Of a stretch of 42,109 nt of DNA, positions 7,192 through 15,708 are shown in pieces (within the stretch, counting starts at the first letter, position 1; every line of letters begins with the position of its first letter). The notes beneath the pieces were generated by a model, which ran no database searches, was not told the DNA's origin, and saw only the letters and a program-made list of their open reading frames with translations. The stretch is taken from positions 16,563-58,671 of the forward strand of contig NZ_CABVHY010000037.1 in NCBI RefSeq assembly GCF_902497875.1, given 5' to 3'. This DNA comes from Pseudomonas fluorescens. GTDB taxonomy: Bacteria > Pseudomonadota > Gammaproteobacteria > Pseudomonadales > Pseudomonadaceae. The position numbers and the translations under genes were made by a program.

Positions 7192-8526
7192 ATGGCTGCT
7201 TTATCGCAATCGAGTCAAACCGGGCAGGACCCGGCCAGCGTTCCGGTCCCGGCGGATGCACGCATGGGTCGACTGTCCCTGACCATGGCCTGGTGGGCCG
7301 TCTGCAGCGCGATGTTCTACATCGTGGTCGGCGCGTCCCTGGCGTTGTCCTACGGCACGCGCAATGCGCTGATCGGCATGCTGCTGTCGGTGATCAGCTA
7401 TGGGCTGGTCAACACTGTACTCAGCCGCTTCGCGATTCGCAGCGGCCTGTCGGTGGCGCTGTTTTCCCGGCTGTTGTTTGGCCGCACGGGGGCCTGTCTG
7501 GCAACGCTGATCTTCTTCTCCACGGCGATTTATTACGCGGTGTTCGAAGGCTCGGTGATCGCCGTGGCGCTCAACCACCTGTACCCGGAGCTGGTCTATC
7601 CGCTCGCCGCGCTGCTGGTGGTGCTGTACAGCGTGCCGCTGATTCTGGGCAGCGTGCAGCACTGGCTGGACAAGCTCAACGGTGTGTTGCTTCCGGTCTA
7701 TCTGGGCGGCTTGCTGTTCGCCGTTGGTTTGTCCATCAGCCGCTATGGCTATCAGCCGCAGTGGCTGGATTTCGGTCCGGCAACTCCCCGCGCGTTTGGC
7801 TGGTGGGATTGTTTTGTGGCCTACATGGGCGTCTGGGTGCTGATGTTGTTCACCTTCGATTACGCGCGTTTTGGCAAGCCCGAGGACGCCACTTACCATG
7901 GTCGCTGGAACTTCGGCATGCCGTTCTATGCAGTGACTTTCCTGCTCAATGGCGCAGCCGGGATCTATCTGGTCAGCAGCATTCCCCACGAAGGCACGCT
8001 GAATGAAGTCTCGGTGGTGATGGCGATTCTGCAATTGATGGGGTTGTGGGGGCTGCTGTTCGTCTGGGCTACACAGACCCGGATCAACACCGCCAATTAC
8101 TACCTGGCGACCCTGAACATGCAGGCGTTCTTCGCCCGTTTCGGCCTGCGTGGTTCGTACCTGATGTGGGCGGTAGCGGTGGGGCTGATTGTGTATGGGT
8201 TGATGCTCGCGGATGTCTTTTCCTACCTGCTCAAGGCCTTGGCCTATCAGGGCATTTTCGTGGTGGCCTGGGTCGGTGTGGCGCTGGCGCAGATTCTCTA
8301 TGGCGGGCGCGATGTGAGCGCGATACACAGCGCGCCGGCGTTCAATCCGGTAGGGCTGACGGCCTGGTTTGGTGGCACGGCATTGGGCTTGCTGTTGATG
8401 TTCACGGGAGGTGTGCCGGGGAGTTTTTCGGCGCCGTTGACCGGGGTGTTGGCGTTTGGCTTGCAGGTCGGGTTGTCCAGGTGGCCGCTGAAAAGAGCGC
8501 AGTCTGTCGGCAGCTCCTACCCATGA
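7192..8526 (+). CDS. NCS1-type cytosine/purine-family permease
   Basis: 444 aa, about twelve hydrophobic helices. Nucleobase:cation symporter-1 features include the N-terminal MGRLSLTMAWWAVCSAMFYIVVGASL region and repeated glycine-rich helices. The start at 7192 follows TTTGGAG; an in-frame TTG at 7177 is upstream of that site. It is the last gene of the pxp/biotin cluster, 111 bp after pxpC, and probably imports the substrate. NCS1 members carry hydantoins, allantoin, cytosine and similar cyclic amides, which fits the enzymology. Its last residues (QSVGSSYP) are encoded by a sequence resembling half a REP element (about 8503-8522), so the C-terminus may have been altered by a REP insertion. 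Confidence 0.85.
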   Translation: MAALSQSSQTGQDPASVPVPADARMGRLSLTMAWWAVCSAMFYIVVGASLALSYGTRNALIGMLLSVISYGLVNTVLSRFAIRSGLSVALFSRLLFGRTGACLATLIFFSTAIYYAVFEGSVIAVALNHLYPELVYPLAALLVVLYSVPLILGSVQHWLDKLNGVLLPVYLGGLLFAVGLSISRYGYQPQWLDFGPATPRAFGWWDCFVAYMGVWVLMLFTFDYARFGKPEDATYHGRWNFGMPFYAVTFLLNGAAGIYLVSSIPHEGTLNEVSVVMAILQLMGLWGLLFVWATQTRINTANYYLATLNMQAFFARFGLRGSYLMWAVAVGLIVYGLMLADVFSYLLKALAYQGIFVVAWVGVALAQILYGGRDVSAIHSAPAFNPVGLTAWFGGTALGLLLMFTGGVPGSFSAPLTGVLAFGLQVGLSRWPLKRAQSVGSSYP

Positions 8527-8592
8527 CGGCGTGACTCCTGGTGGCCTGGTATAGGTGCGTTTTGCTTGCCAGCGAATGGGCTCGAGCGGACG

Positions 8593-9615
8593 TCAGTAGT
8601 CCTGGCGCTTGCGAAACGCCCAACGCCCGGCCAGCACGGTGAAGGTCGCCACCAGCGCCACCAGAATCCAGAAACCTTCCGGGTCGGCCGAGAGTGGAAT
8701 GCCGCCGACATTCATGCCGAAGAACCCGGCAATGATGTTGATCGGCAGCGCCAACACCGTCACCACGGTCAGGGTGAACAGGGTGCGGTTGCTTTGTTCG
8801 TTGAGGTTGGCGGCGATTTCTTCCTGCAGCAGCTTGATGCGCTCGCCCAGGGCGGTGAGGTCGTTGATGATCAGCGCAAACTCCTCGGTGGATTTGCGCA
8901 GTTCCTTGACGTCCTCTTTCTGCAGCCAGTGCGGCGGGCGATTGAGCAGTCGCAGCAACGACCCCGGCTCCAGTGCCAGCAAGCGTTGCAGGCGTACCAG
9001 CACCCGGCGGTTGGTACCCAGTTCGGCGCGGTTGGTGGACAGGCGCGAGGACAATAACTGGTCCTCGATCTGATCGACGCTGCTGCTGGTCTTGCGCACG
9101 ATCTGGGTCAGCACCTCACCCTGGTCGCGCAGTAGATGCACCAGCAGCTCCAACGGTGAGCGGAAGCATTCACCGGCCTTGACCGAGGAGCGCAGCTTGT
9201 CCACCGAGTGCAAGGGTTGCAGGCGGGCGCTGATGATCAGGCGGCTGCGGGCGCAGACCCACAAAGTCGAAATATCCGAAGAAACCATGTTGCTCAGGTT
9301 GAACACCACATCGTTGACCACCGCCAGCAGCGCCGAATCGACGTGTTCGATACGGGTCGAGCGCGAACCTTCGTGCAGCGCTTCGAAGAACTCCTGCGGC
9401 AGTTCCAGGTTGGTTTTCATCCAGCGTTCGCAGGCGGCGTGGGCCAGGTTCAGGTGCAGCCAGAGAAATTCCTCGGGATCGCCGGGTTGCCGCAAGCATT
9501 GCACGGCGCTCGCCGAATCGATTTCGCGCCCCCGTTCGCCAGGGCGAAAACTGAACCCGTAGAGCAGACCGAACAGATCAGTGTCGCGATGGCTTTGGCT
9601 GATGCTGTGGTTCAT
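8593..9615 (-). CDS. zntB: CorA-family zinc transporter ZntB-like
   Basis: 340 aa. It has a large cytoplasmic N-terminal domain (1-265) with long helices (about 120-260), then two C-terminal membrane helices. The pore-loop signature GMN occurs in FFGMNVGGIPL near residue 305. ZntB proteins move zinc across the inner membrane as pentamers; the family also includes Mg/Co transporters, so the ion is inferred. The start at 9615 (MNHSISQSHRD) is preferred to an upstream in-frame start at 9654. It is transcribed away from the chemoreceptor gene at 9896. No metal-regulator site was identified. Confidence 0.82.
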   Translation of the reverse strand: MNHSISQSHRDTDLFGLLYGFSFRPGERGREIDSASAVQCLRQPGDPEEFLWLHLNLAHAACERWMKTNLELPQEFFEALHEGSRSTRIEHVDSALLAVVNDVVFNLSNMVSSDISTLWVCARSRLIISARLQPLHSVDKLRSSVKAGECFRSPLELLVHLLRDQGEVLTQIVRKTSSSVDQIEDQLLSSRLSTNRAELGTNRRVLVRLQRLLALEPGSLLRLLNRPPHWLQKEDVKELRKSTEEFALIINDLTALGERIKLLQEEIAANLNEQSNRTLFTLTVVTVLALPINIIAGFFGMNVGGIPLSADPEGFWILVALVATFTVLAGRWAFRKRQDY

Positions 9616-9750
9616 GGAGTCTCGCTGGCGGGACGCGCCTGTCCCAGGCTTCACAGGTTCGCTTGAACCGCATCATGACAAGGCTGTTTGACGGTTTTGT
9701 GACAGCTTGGCGACATCGGCAAGCGCGCCATGACCAGTGGTCGGCGCCAT

Positions 9751-9777
9751 TAAAGAATGCGAGCCCAGTGCCGATCA
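9751..9777 (+). promoter_or_regulatory. Sigma-28 (FliA)-type promoter of the chemoreceptor gene
   Basis: TAAAGAAT at 9751-9758, an 11-base spacer, then GCCGATCA at 9770-9777. This matches the flagellar sigma-28 pattern TAAAGTTT-N11-GCCGATAA in spacing and in most positions. It lies about 120 bp before the chemoreceptor start, so the receptor is probably expressed with late flagellar genes. It also rules out the upstream in-frame start at 9737 for a transcript from this promoter. Confidence 0.7.
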
Positions 9778-9895
9778 AGCTCAGGTAGTCTTTCGCGCCT
9801 TTGGCCAAAAGGCCTCGTTGTTTCTGACAGGGATGTCTGGACGTCATGCATGCCTCTGGTTGGCCTGCTTTATCCCTGTCATGAGATCCCACTCG

Positions 9896-11521
9896 ATGTT
9901 TGTGCACAAATCCCTGAGAGCTCAAATCCTGGCACTGCTGAGCGGCAGTCTGTTTGCAATGCTGCTGATTGCGCTGGCGTGCTTTCATTTTCTTTCCAGC
10001 GGTGTTCAGAGCTATCGCAATCTGATCGATGGCCCGCTGCATACTTCGCAACTGATCGATGAAGCCAACCTGCAATTCAAGGTTCAGGTTCAGGAATGGA
10101 AAAACGTCTTGCTGCGTGGCAAGCGGCCAGCAGACTTGAACACGTACTGGAAGCAATTCGAAGACCGCCAGCGCGATGTACAAGGCATTCTCGGACAACT
10201 GGGCAGCATCCCGGGGATTGATGCGCAACTCAAAAGTCGTATCGAGCGACTGCGTGAAGAGCACCGCGTTTTGGGTACGGCCTATCAGAAGGGCCGGGAT
10301 GCCTATCTGGCCGCCGGGGCCGACGCTGCTGCTGGCGATGCCGCGGTCAAAGGCGTGGACCGTGCCGTTAGCGAGCAAATGAGTGAACTGGTGAGCGAAC
10401 TGCGCAAGCAGGGTGCCAGGCAATCAACCCTGATCAGTGCCAATGCTGATCGCACCGTGTTGCTGGGGATCATGGTGATGCTGGCTTCGGGCCTGTTGAT
10501 CGGCCTGCTCAGCCTGTGGCTGGTCAACCGCAATCTGGTCGAGCCGATCCGCAAACTGATCGAGTACGTCGCTCAACTCAGCCAGGGTCGGTTTGCCGCG
10601 CGTGTGGCATGCGATCGTCAGGATGAACTGGGCAAGCTGGCTGTTGCTGCCAATACCTTGCGGGATTTTCTCGCAGAGACCTTCAGCCGCTTACAACGCA
10701 GCGCCACCGATCTGGACAGCGCCAGTGGCGAGCTGAATTCGATCGCCAGCCAGATGACTCAGGGCACCAACGAGCAGTTCAACCGCACCGATCAAGTGGC
10801 CACGGCGATGAACGAGATGTCCGCCACGGCGCAGGAAGTCGCCCGGCATGCAGCGGATGCGGCACGGGCTGCCGATGATGCCGATCACTCTGCTCAGCAG
10901 GGCGAAAAGGTCATGCAGGGGACGATTCACACCATCACCCGGATGCGTGGCGAAATCGCCAATACCGCTACCGTCATCCGTCAGCTGGAGACCGACAGCG
11001 GGCGGATCGGCAAGGTGCTGGAAGTGATTCGTGCCATTGCCGAACAGACCAACCTGCTGGCGCTCAATGCCGCCATCGAAGCGGCCCGCGCCGGCGAGGC
11101 AGGACGCGGATTTGCCGTGGTCGCCGATGAAGTGCGCAGCCTGGCTCAGCGCACGGCGGCATCGATCATCGAGATCAATCAGATCATTCAAACGGTGCAG
11201 AAGGGTGCAGTGGATGCGGCCCAGGCCATCGACAGCGGCCAGTCACGCAGCGAAGAAAGCGTCGAACAAGTGACTCAGGCTGGCGCGATGCTGGAGCGGA
11301 TCACCGCTTCGGTGGAAGCGATACGCGACATGAACCGGCAAATCGCTACGGCCGCCGAAGAGCAGACTTCGGTGGCTGAAGACATTTCGCGCAACCTCAC
11401 TGAAATCACCAGCATCGCCAGCACCAACCTGGACAACGTGCAGCGCACTGAAGCGGCGAGCCGGAATTTACACGGGTTGTCGGGGCAGTTGAATGAGGTG
11501 ACCGCGCGCCTGAGCGCATAA
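9896..11521 (+). CDS. Methyl-accepting chemotaxis protein
   Basis: 541 aa with the layout TM1 (about 10-30), periplasmic four-helix-bundle-like sensor (about 31-185), TM2 (about 190-212), HAMP (about 213-265) and signalling domain with the conserved tip EQTNLLALNAAIEAARAGE. The periplasmic domain begins with YRNLIDGPLHTSQLIDEANLQ, a four-helix type seen in many Pseudomonas receptors; its ligand is not predictable. ATG 9881 is an alternative start five codons upstream. A sigma-28-type promoter lies at 9751-9777 and a strong terminator directly follows. No C-terminal pentapeptide for CheR/CheB tethering is present (ends in TARLSA). Confidence 0.92.
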   Translation: MFVHKSLRAQILALLSGSLFAMLLIALACFHFLSSGVQSYRNLIDGPLHTSQLIDEANLQFKVQVQEWKNVLLRGKRPADLNTYWKQFEDRQRDVQGILGQLGSIPGIDAQLKSRIERLREEHRVLGTAYQKGRDAYLAAGADAAAGDAAVKGVDRAVSEQMSELVSELRKQGARQSTLISANADRTVLLGIMVMLASGLLIGLLSLWLVNRNLVEPIRKLIEYVAQLSQGRFAARVACDRQDELGKLAVAANTLRDFLAETFSRLQRSATDLDSASGELNSIASQMTQGTNEQFNRTDQVATAMNEMSATAQEVARHAADAARAADDADHSAQQGEKVMQGTIHTITRMRGEIANTATVIRQLETDSGRIGKVLEVIRAIAEQTNLLALNAAIEAARAGEAGRGFAVVADEVRSLAQRTAASIIEINQIIQTVQKGAVDAAQAIDSGQSRSEESVEQVTQAGAMLERITASVEAIRDMNRQIATAAEEQTSVAEDISRNLTEITSIASTNLDNVQRTEAASRNLHGLSGQLNEVTARLSA

Positions 11522-11557
11522 AAAAAGCCGCGCGACCCGAAGGCCGCGCGGCTTTTT
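11522..11557. terminator. Bidirectional rho-independent terminator
   Basis: AAAAAGCCGCGCG (11522-11534) pairs perfectly with CGCGCGGCTTTTT (11545-11557) around a 10-base loop, giving T-tracts on both strands. It serves the chemoreceptor gene from the left and the PepSY gene from the right. Confidence 0.92.
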
Positions 11558-11566
11558 GTGATGCCG

Positions 11567-11881
11567 TTACTTGTCTTGTTTGTTGCTCAGCACCTGACCG
11601 GTCTTGGCGTTCAGGTCCACGTCCCACTTGACGCCTTTGGCGTCACGAATTTCCACCTGGTAGACGTAGTCCGCGCCTTTGAGCTCAAGCTCGGTATCGG
11701 TGATGCTGGCCGCCGTTGTGCCTGGATGCTGGGTGAGGGCGGTCTGGTTGAGTTTTTCCAGGTCCATGATGGTGCCGGCTTTGAGCAGGCCTGGAATCTG
11801 GTCTGGACGAACGTCGGCCTGGGCCAGGCCGGCAGTCAGGGTCAAGGCAGCAGCGGCGAACAGGGCGGTCAACGTCTTCAT
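11567..11881 (-). CDS. Periplasmic PepSY domain protein
   Basis: 104 aa. A Sec signal peptide (MKTLTALFAAAALTLTAGLAQA) is followed by two PepSY-type halves: DQIPGLLKAGTIMDLEKLNQ and ELELKGADYVYQVEIRDAKGVKWDVDLNAKTG. PepSY domains are thought to act in the periplasm or envelope, often as inhibitors or modulators, and commonly accompany two-component systems. No sensor kinase is adjacent here. A perfect CTTAAT-N5-CTTAAT direct repeat 56-72 bp upstream (11937-11953) resembles a PmrA/BasR box, hinting at control by cationic-peptide or metal stress. A shared terminator follows the gene. Confidence 0.88.
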   Translation of the reverse strand: MKTLTALFAAAALTLTAGLAQADVRPDQIPGLLKAGTIMDLEKLNQTALTQHPGTTAASITDTELELKGADYVYQVEIRDAKGVKWDVDLNAKTGQVLSNKQDK

Positions 11882-11936
11882 AAGGTTCTTTCCTTGGAGT
11901 GAAACTGTTTAAGTGGCGTTAGAGTAACCCGCTGAA

Positions 11937-11953
11937 CTTAATTCACCCTTAAT
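11937..11953. promoter_or_regulatory. PmrA/BasR-type box upstream of the PepSY gene
   Basis: CTTAAT (11937-11942), five bases, CTTAAT (11948-11953): a perfect direct repeat with the spacing of the enterobacterial PmrA/BasR site. It lies between the PepSY gene and the glycerophosphodiesterase stop, at a distance from the PepSY start suitable for activation. Its function in this organism is inferred. Confidence 0.5.
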
Positions 11954-11968
11954 TTCATTTCGGCTCGG

Positions 11969-13096
11969 TTAAAAGCCGTTGGCTTCAAGCAACTGCGCGA
12001 CAGTGGCCGGGGCCGGACGCTTGAAGTACTTGAGCAGCTCGGAGCTGCGGTTGGTGAAGATGCCATCGACGCCGGCATCCATCACTTTCTGGTAATCCAC
12101 CGGTTCGTCGATGGTGTAGGCATGCACCAACAGGCCTTTGTCGTGAGCGAAACTGTTCATCCACGGCTGCACCAGGTCCGAATAGCTTTGATCGCCACCG
12201 GCGGTCAGGGCGGCCGAAGGTCCGGTGCCAATGGCGCCTTGAGCCTTGGCGTAGTCGACCCACTTCTCGAATTCGGCTTTGTCCTTGGGTTCCTGCCTGG
12301 CGTAGAAGGCGGCCTTATCCTTTTCCCCGCTGTCGGCGAAAGTGACGTTGGACTTGGGTTCGATACTGCCTTCACCGACCCACAGCAGGAGGATTTTCGG
12401 GACCTGCGGCATCTCTTTTTGCAACAGCTCCAGGCTGCTCTTTTCGAAGGTTTGCAGCACGACCTTGCCTTTGCCCTGGCCGACCGCAATTTCGCCTTTC
12501 GCCAGTTTCGAGCCGATCGGGCTGAGCCAGCCACGGTCCTGCAATTTATCCTTGAGGTCGCGTTCCAGGCCCGGAAACTGCTTCGGCTCCTTGGTTTCGA
12601 TATACAGCCCGGGCTTGTGCAGCGGGTTGCCCTGGGCGATATCGATGATTTCGTCGAGGGTCAGAATCTTCAGGCCGACATAGGACGGGCGCGCGCGGTC
12701 CGGGTAGGCGTTGTTGAACCAACTGCCGGCATCCAGAGTTTTCAGTTCGGCCAGGGTGAATTGGTTGGCGGGACTGTCCTTGCGCTCGGGGAATTTACTC
12801 GCGACATCGGTGGTGCGTTGCAGGTTGTCGTCATGCAGGGCGAACAACACGCCGTCCTTGCTGCGTTGCAAGTCCAGTTCCAGATAGTCGGCACCCAGGT
12901 CGCGGGCCAGTTTGTAAGCGGCCGCGGTGGATTCCGGGGCATCGAAGGATGCTCCACGGTGGGCAATGACCGCCGGGCGCGGAATGCCCGTTGCGGTGGC
13001 CAGGGCGCTGGGGCTTGGCTGGCTACTGGCCTGTGCCTGGCCCAGACCGAGCATCAGGCTCAGCAGCAGGGCGCTTTTTTGGAAGGTGGCAGGCAT
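11969..13096 (-). CDS. glpQ: Periplasmic glycerophosphodiester phosphodiesterase
   Basis: 375 aa. A signal peptide (MPATFQKSALLLSLMLGLGQAQA) is followed by a GDPD TIM barrel. The catalytic motif is IAHRGASFDAPESTAAAY near residue 45, then the metal ligands in ADYLELDLQRSKDGVLFALHDDNLQRTTD. It hydrolyses deacylated phospholipids to glycerol-3-phosphate and an alcohol in the periplasm. The start at 13096 follows AGGATCTC; an in-frame ATG at 13138 would add 14 residues before the signal peptide. No glpT or pho box is visible nearby. Its length matches the Pseudomonas GlpQ group. Confidence 0.9.
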   Translation of the reverse strand: MPATFQKSALLLSLMLGLGQAQASSQPSPSALATATGIPRPAVIAHRGASFDAPESTAAAYKLARDLGADYLELDLQRSKDGVLFALHDDNLQRTTDVASKFPERKDSPANQFTLAELKTLDAGSWFNNAYPDRARPSYVGLKILTLDEIIDIAQGNPLHKPGLYIETKEPKQFPGLERDLKDKLQDRGWLSPIGSKLAKGEIAVGQGKGKVVLQTFEKSSLELLQKEMPQVPKILLLWVGEGSIEPKSNVTFADSGEKDKAAFYARQEPKDKAEFEKWVDYAKAQGAIGTGPSAALTAGGDQSYSDLVQPWMNSFAHDKGLLVHAYTIDEPVDYQKVMDAGVDGIFTNRSSELLKYFKRPAPATVAQLLEANGF

Positions 13097-13338
13097 AGTC
13101 GAGATCCTTTCGTTGTGAGCGATACTATGTTTTAACAACTGAACGCTGTCAGTGCTATCGCCAAACCGACATAAAGCTGCATTCGAAGCATTTTTTTCAG
13201 CGCTTTTGTGCGGCTCTTTGCAGTACTCTTTGGCCCAACAGTCTCCCCGTCAGAGGGACACCTGAAAAAAACTGCTTCACTTGCCCAGCGTGCAAACCAT
13301 CGATCACCTGTCTTTCGGGACCTACCGTGAGGTTTAGC

Positions 13339-13674
13339 ATGCGCATCACTTCCGAGCTTATCTGCCAGGCCGCCGACCAACTCAAAGGTTTCGTCGGTTT
13401 CAATCGCAAGACCGGCCGGCATATCGTTCGTTTCAGCGAAGACTCGTTTGGCATGGACGTCGCGGATGACGCGATCATCCCCTGCAGCGAATTCGTCTGG
13501 CAGCCGGCGATCCATCAAACCATGACCCTCAAGCGCGAGCTGATTCAACTGCTGCTGGACCAGAATATCGACGACCGCATCAACATCACCGAACCGCTGC
13601 GGGTGTACATGCGTCGCGAGGACGTGCCGGAGATTTCGGCGCAGCGCAGTCTGGTGCAGCCGGTGGTGGGGTGA
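13339..13674 (+). CDS. Conserved hypothetical protein
   Basis: 111 aa, no signal peptide or membrane segment. GAGG lies eight bases before ATG 13339, which is preferred to an ATG at 13327. The sequence has an N-terminal helical part (ELICQAADQLKGFVGFN), a beta-rich middle (GRHIVRFSEDSFGMDVADD) and a C-terminal helix (LKRELIQLLLDQNIDDRINI). I do not recognise a domain. Codon use looks like the neighbours', so it is probably a genuine core gene of Pseudomonas. It stands alone between the glpQ upstream region and a small secreted protein gene. Confidence 0.7.
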   Translation: MRITSELICQAADQLKGFVGFNRKTGRHIVRFSEDSFGMDVADDAIIPCSEFVWQPAIHQTMTLKRELIQLLLDQNIDDRINITEPLRVYMRREDVPEISAQRSLVQPVVG

Positions 13675-13947
13675 TTCGAGGTAGAGGGTGTCTGGTCTGA
13701 CGTCTTCGCGGGCAAGTCGGATCGCCGCACTGCCGCTCCCTCAGAGTCCGAGTTGATCCGTCTATCCGTGGTGACGAAACGTGTAGGCGAGCTTGCTCTT
13801 TTGGGGCGGTCAGAAAAATCCTTCAGAGATAAGGTCGATAGACGATGACCTTTGTAGCCTTCGCTGATTGAAGCGTGCTGGCTCTATCTTTACGTTAAGT
13901 TTCCGCCCTTGAGGTGGTTTCATTAACTGATAAGTGGGATGCCACAG

Positions 13948-14259
13948 ATGCACAAAATCACTCGATCAATGTTGGCTGTTTCTTTCTGTGCACTGGCATT
14001 ACCTGCCGTCGCTCAGCCCTTCATCTGTGGTGGTTATTTCATTGGCAGCGACACGCAGGCGAAGCTGGCTCATACGATTCTCGAGGATGGCGGCAGGGCA
14101 GTCGGCATCCAGCAGGTATTCACCCTATGCCAAAAGGGAGTCATCCAGGTGGTCCTGGACGGCAACAATGAGACGTCCACCCCGAGTTACAAAAACCGCT
14201 GGCAACAGCGCGCGGTAACGCTGTTCGAGGTCCCGCAGAACAAAGTGGTCGTTCGCTGA
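13948..14259 (+). CDS. Small secreted hypothetical protein
   Basis: 103 aa. A Sec signal peptide (MHKITRSMLAVSFCALALPAVAQ) precedes an exported domain of about 80 residues with two cysteines (FICGG and TLCQKG) that could form a disulphide. The ATG at 13948 lies nine bases after AAGTGGG; ATG 13939 is too close to that site. No family is recognised. The stop at 14259 is two bases from the stop of the convergent DUF1003 gene. There is no terminator in between, so the transcripts may overlap. Confidence 0.65.
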   Translation: MHKITRSMLAVSFCALALPAVAQPFICGGYFIGSDTQAKLAHTILEDGGRAVGIQQVFTLCQKGVIQVVLDGNNETSTPSYKNRWQQRAVTLFEVPQNKVVVR

Positions 14260-14260
14260 T

Positions 14261-14800
14261 TCAAGCCTTGGGCTCATCCTTGCGCACAAAGTGCTGATGC
14301 ATTTCGGAGGTCAGGCTTTCTATGCGCTCGGTCAGCGACTTGGTCATCTCGGTCAAGCGGGTGTTTTGCTCAAGCAATGCCATTAACTGTGCGGTGTTGT
14401 GCGCCGCTTGTTCCTGGCGCTTGGTATTGGCGTTGGCCAGGGATTCCCGGTGGCGGGCATCGGCGTCGGACTTGGCTTTGTCGCGCGCCGCCTGGCGGGT
14501 CTGAGCCAGCAGAATCAGTGGTGCGGCGTAGGCCGATTGCAGGCTGAACGCCAGGTTGAGCAGGATGAATGGGTAAAGGTCGAAATGCGTGAGGCCAGAC
14601 AGATTGAGGCAGACCCAGATCACCACGATCAGGGTTTGTGCGCCAAGAAAGGTCGGCGTGCCGAAAAAGCGCGCAAAGGCTTCGGCTCTCAAGGCAAAAC
14701 GGTCAGTGCCGAAGGTCGGAGCCAGATGGGCATGGGGGCGGTGAAAACGCAGGGGGTCGACTGATTCCGTAGACGCTACTTCGGGTTTGCTCGAATTCAT
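14261..14800 (-). CDS. DUF1003 family membrane protein
   Basis: 179 aa. A short cytoplasmic start is followed by two membrane helices (about 57-78 in LGAQTLIVVIWVCLNLSGL and about 84-105 in YPFILLNLAFSLQSAYAAPLIL), then a charged coiled-coil C-terminus (QTRQAARDKAKSDADARHRE, later LTEMTKSLTERIESLTSEM). This is the DUF1003 pattern; the function of the family is not established. It is monocistronic and convergent with the small secreted protein gene. Confidence 0.85.
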   Translation of the reverse strand: MNSSKPEVASTESVDPLRFHRPHAHLAPTFGTDRFALRAEAFARFFGTPTFLGAQTLIVVIWVCLNLSGLTHFDLYPFILLNLAFSLQSAYAAPLILLAQTRQAARDKAKSDADARHRESLANANTKRQEQAAHNTAQLMALLEQNTRLTEMTKSLTERIESLTSEMHQHFVRKDEPKA

Positions 14801-15069
14801 GGTGCTCTCTGCAATGCCGTGGGACTGGGGCCTACTATAGCCCTCGAGCCCTCTGGACTGAGGTAAACCGCCAGAGTTTGTATCGGCTGATGCTGGAGGA
14901 GCCTGCGCGTTGGTTATTCATTACCCAATTTCTTCAGAAACAAATTGTCGTGTTTCAGTGGGCGCGCTCGTTTACCGGAAAATGTCAGCAATAGTGTCAT
15001 TTATTCCAGACGCACTAGAGCTGCAGAAGCCCTGAAGGAAAGGGTAACGGGTCTGACAGCAGCCTCGGA

Positions 15070-15678
15070 CTACAGCTGATAGCAAGTCAGGAACATGTCC
15101 AGGGTCGACTCGACCACGCAGGTCTGCATCTCTGCCGACAACCCCGGCTGGCCCATGGAAATCTGCGGCCAGAAGGCGAAAGCCTTGATCAGCCCTTGCA
15201 CCTGGTGCGCGGCAAAAATCGGATCGACCGCTTTCAACCGGCCATCTGCCTGGGCTGCACGAATCCACACCGTAAGACCTTCTTCCCGTTCGCCCAGACG
15301 CGCGACCATGTCCTGGCCGCGCTCGGGCGAGTGAATAGTGGCGGCGATTGCCACTCGAGCCAGGTCGAGAAAATTATTGTCCGACAGCGTTTGCAGTTTG
15401 GCCCGCAGCACCGCTTCGAGTTGCGGGCGTAGCGGCTGGTCATTGTGGTACGGCGTTTCCTGTTCCGTGCAGATGCTGTTCCACAATTTATTCAGGATCT
15501 CGGCAAACAGCTCTTCCTTGCTGGGGAAGTGGTTGTACACCGTTCGCTTCGACACCCCGGCCGTTGCAGCAATCTTGTCCATGCTGGTGATGTCGAAACC
15601 GTTGGCACGGAATTCGACAATGGCCGCCTGAATGATGGCGTCGCGTTTACGGTCGGTGAGACGCAGTGGAACTGTCAT
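15070..15678 (-). CDS. TetR-family transcriptional repressor
   Basis: 202 aa. The N-terminal TetR HTH (about 10-55; TSMDKIAATAGVSKRTVYNHFPSKEELF) is followed by a helical ligand-binding domain of the AefR/TetR C-terminal type. It is divergent from the metallo-hydrolase gene at 15880. Two related 16-bp imperfect palindromes lie in the intergenic region (15709-15724 and 15756-15771), the nearer only 30 bp from its start, so it probably represses both itself and the hydrolase. The ligand is unknown. Confidence 0.9.
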   Translation of the reverse strand: MTVPLRLTDRKRDAIIQAAIVEFRANGFDITSMDKIAATAGVSKRTVYNHFPSKEELFAEILNKLWNSICTEQETPYHNDQPLRPQLEAVLRAKLQTLSDNNFLDLARVAIAATIHSPERGQDMVARLGEREEGLTVWIRAAQADGRLKAVDPIFAAHQVQGLIKAFAFWPQISMGQPGLSAEMQTCVVESTLDMFLTCYQL

Positions 15679-15708
15679 AAATAGGCTTCGGCGGGAATTA
15701 GGGAAACT

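Noticed and set aside
9737..9895. N-terminal extension of the chemoreceptor
   Set aside because: It overlaps the sigma-28-type promoter and would put TM1 about 60 residues in.
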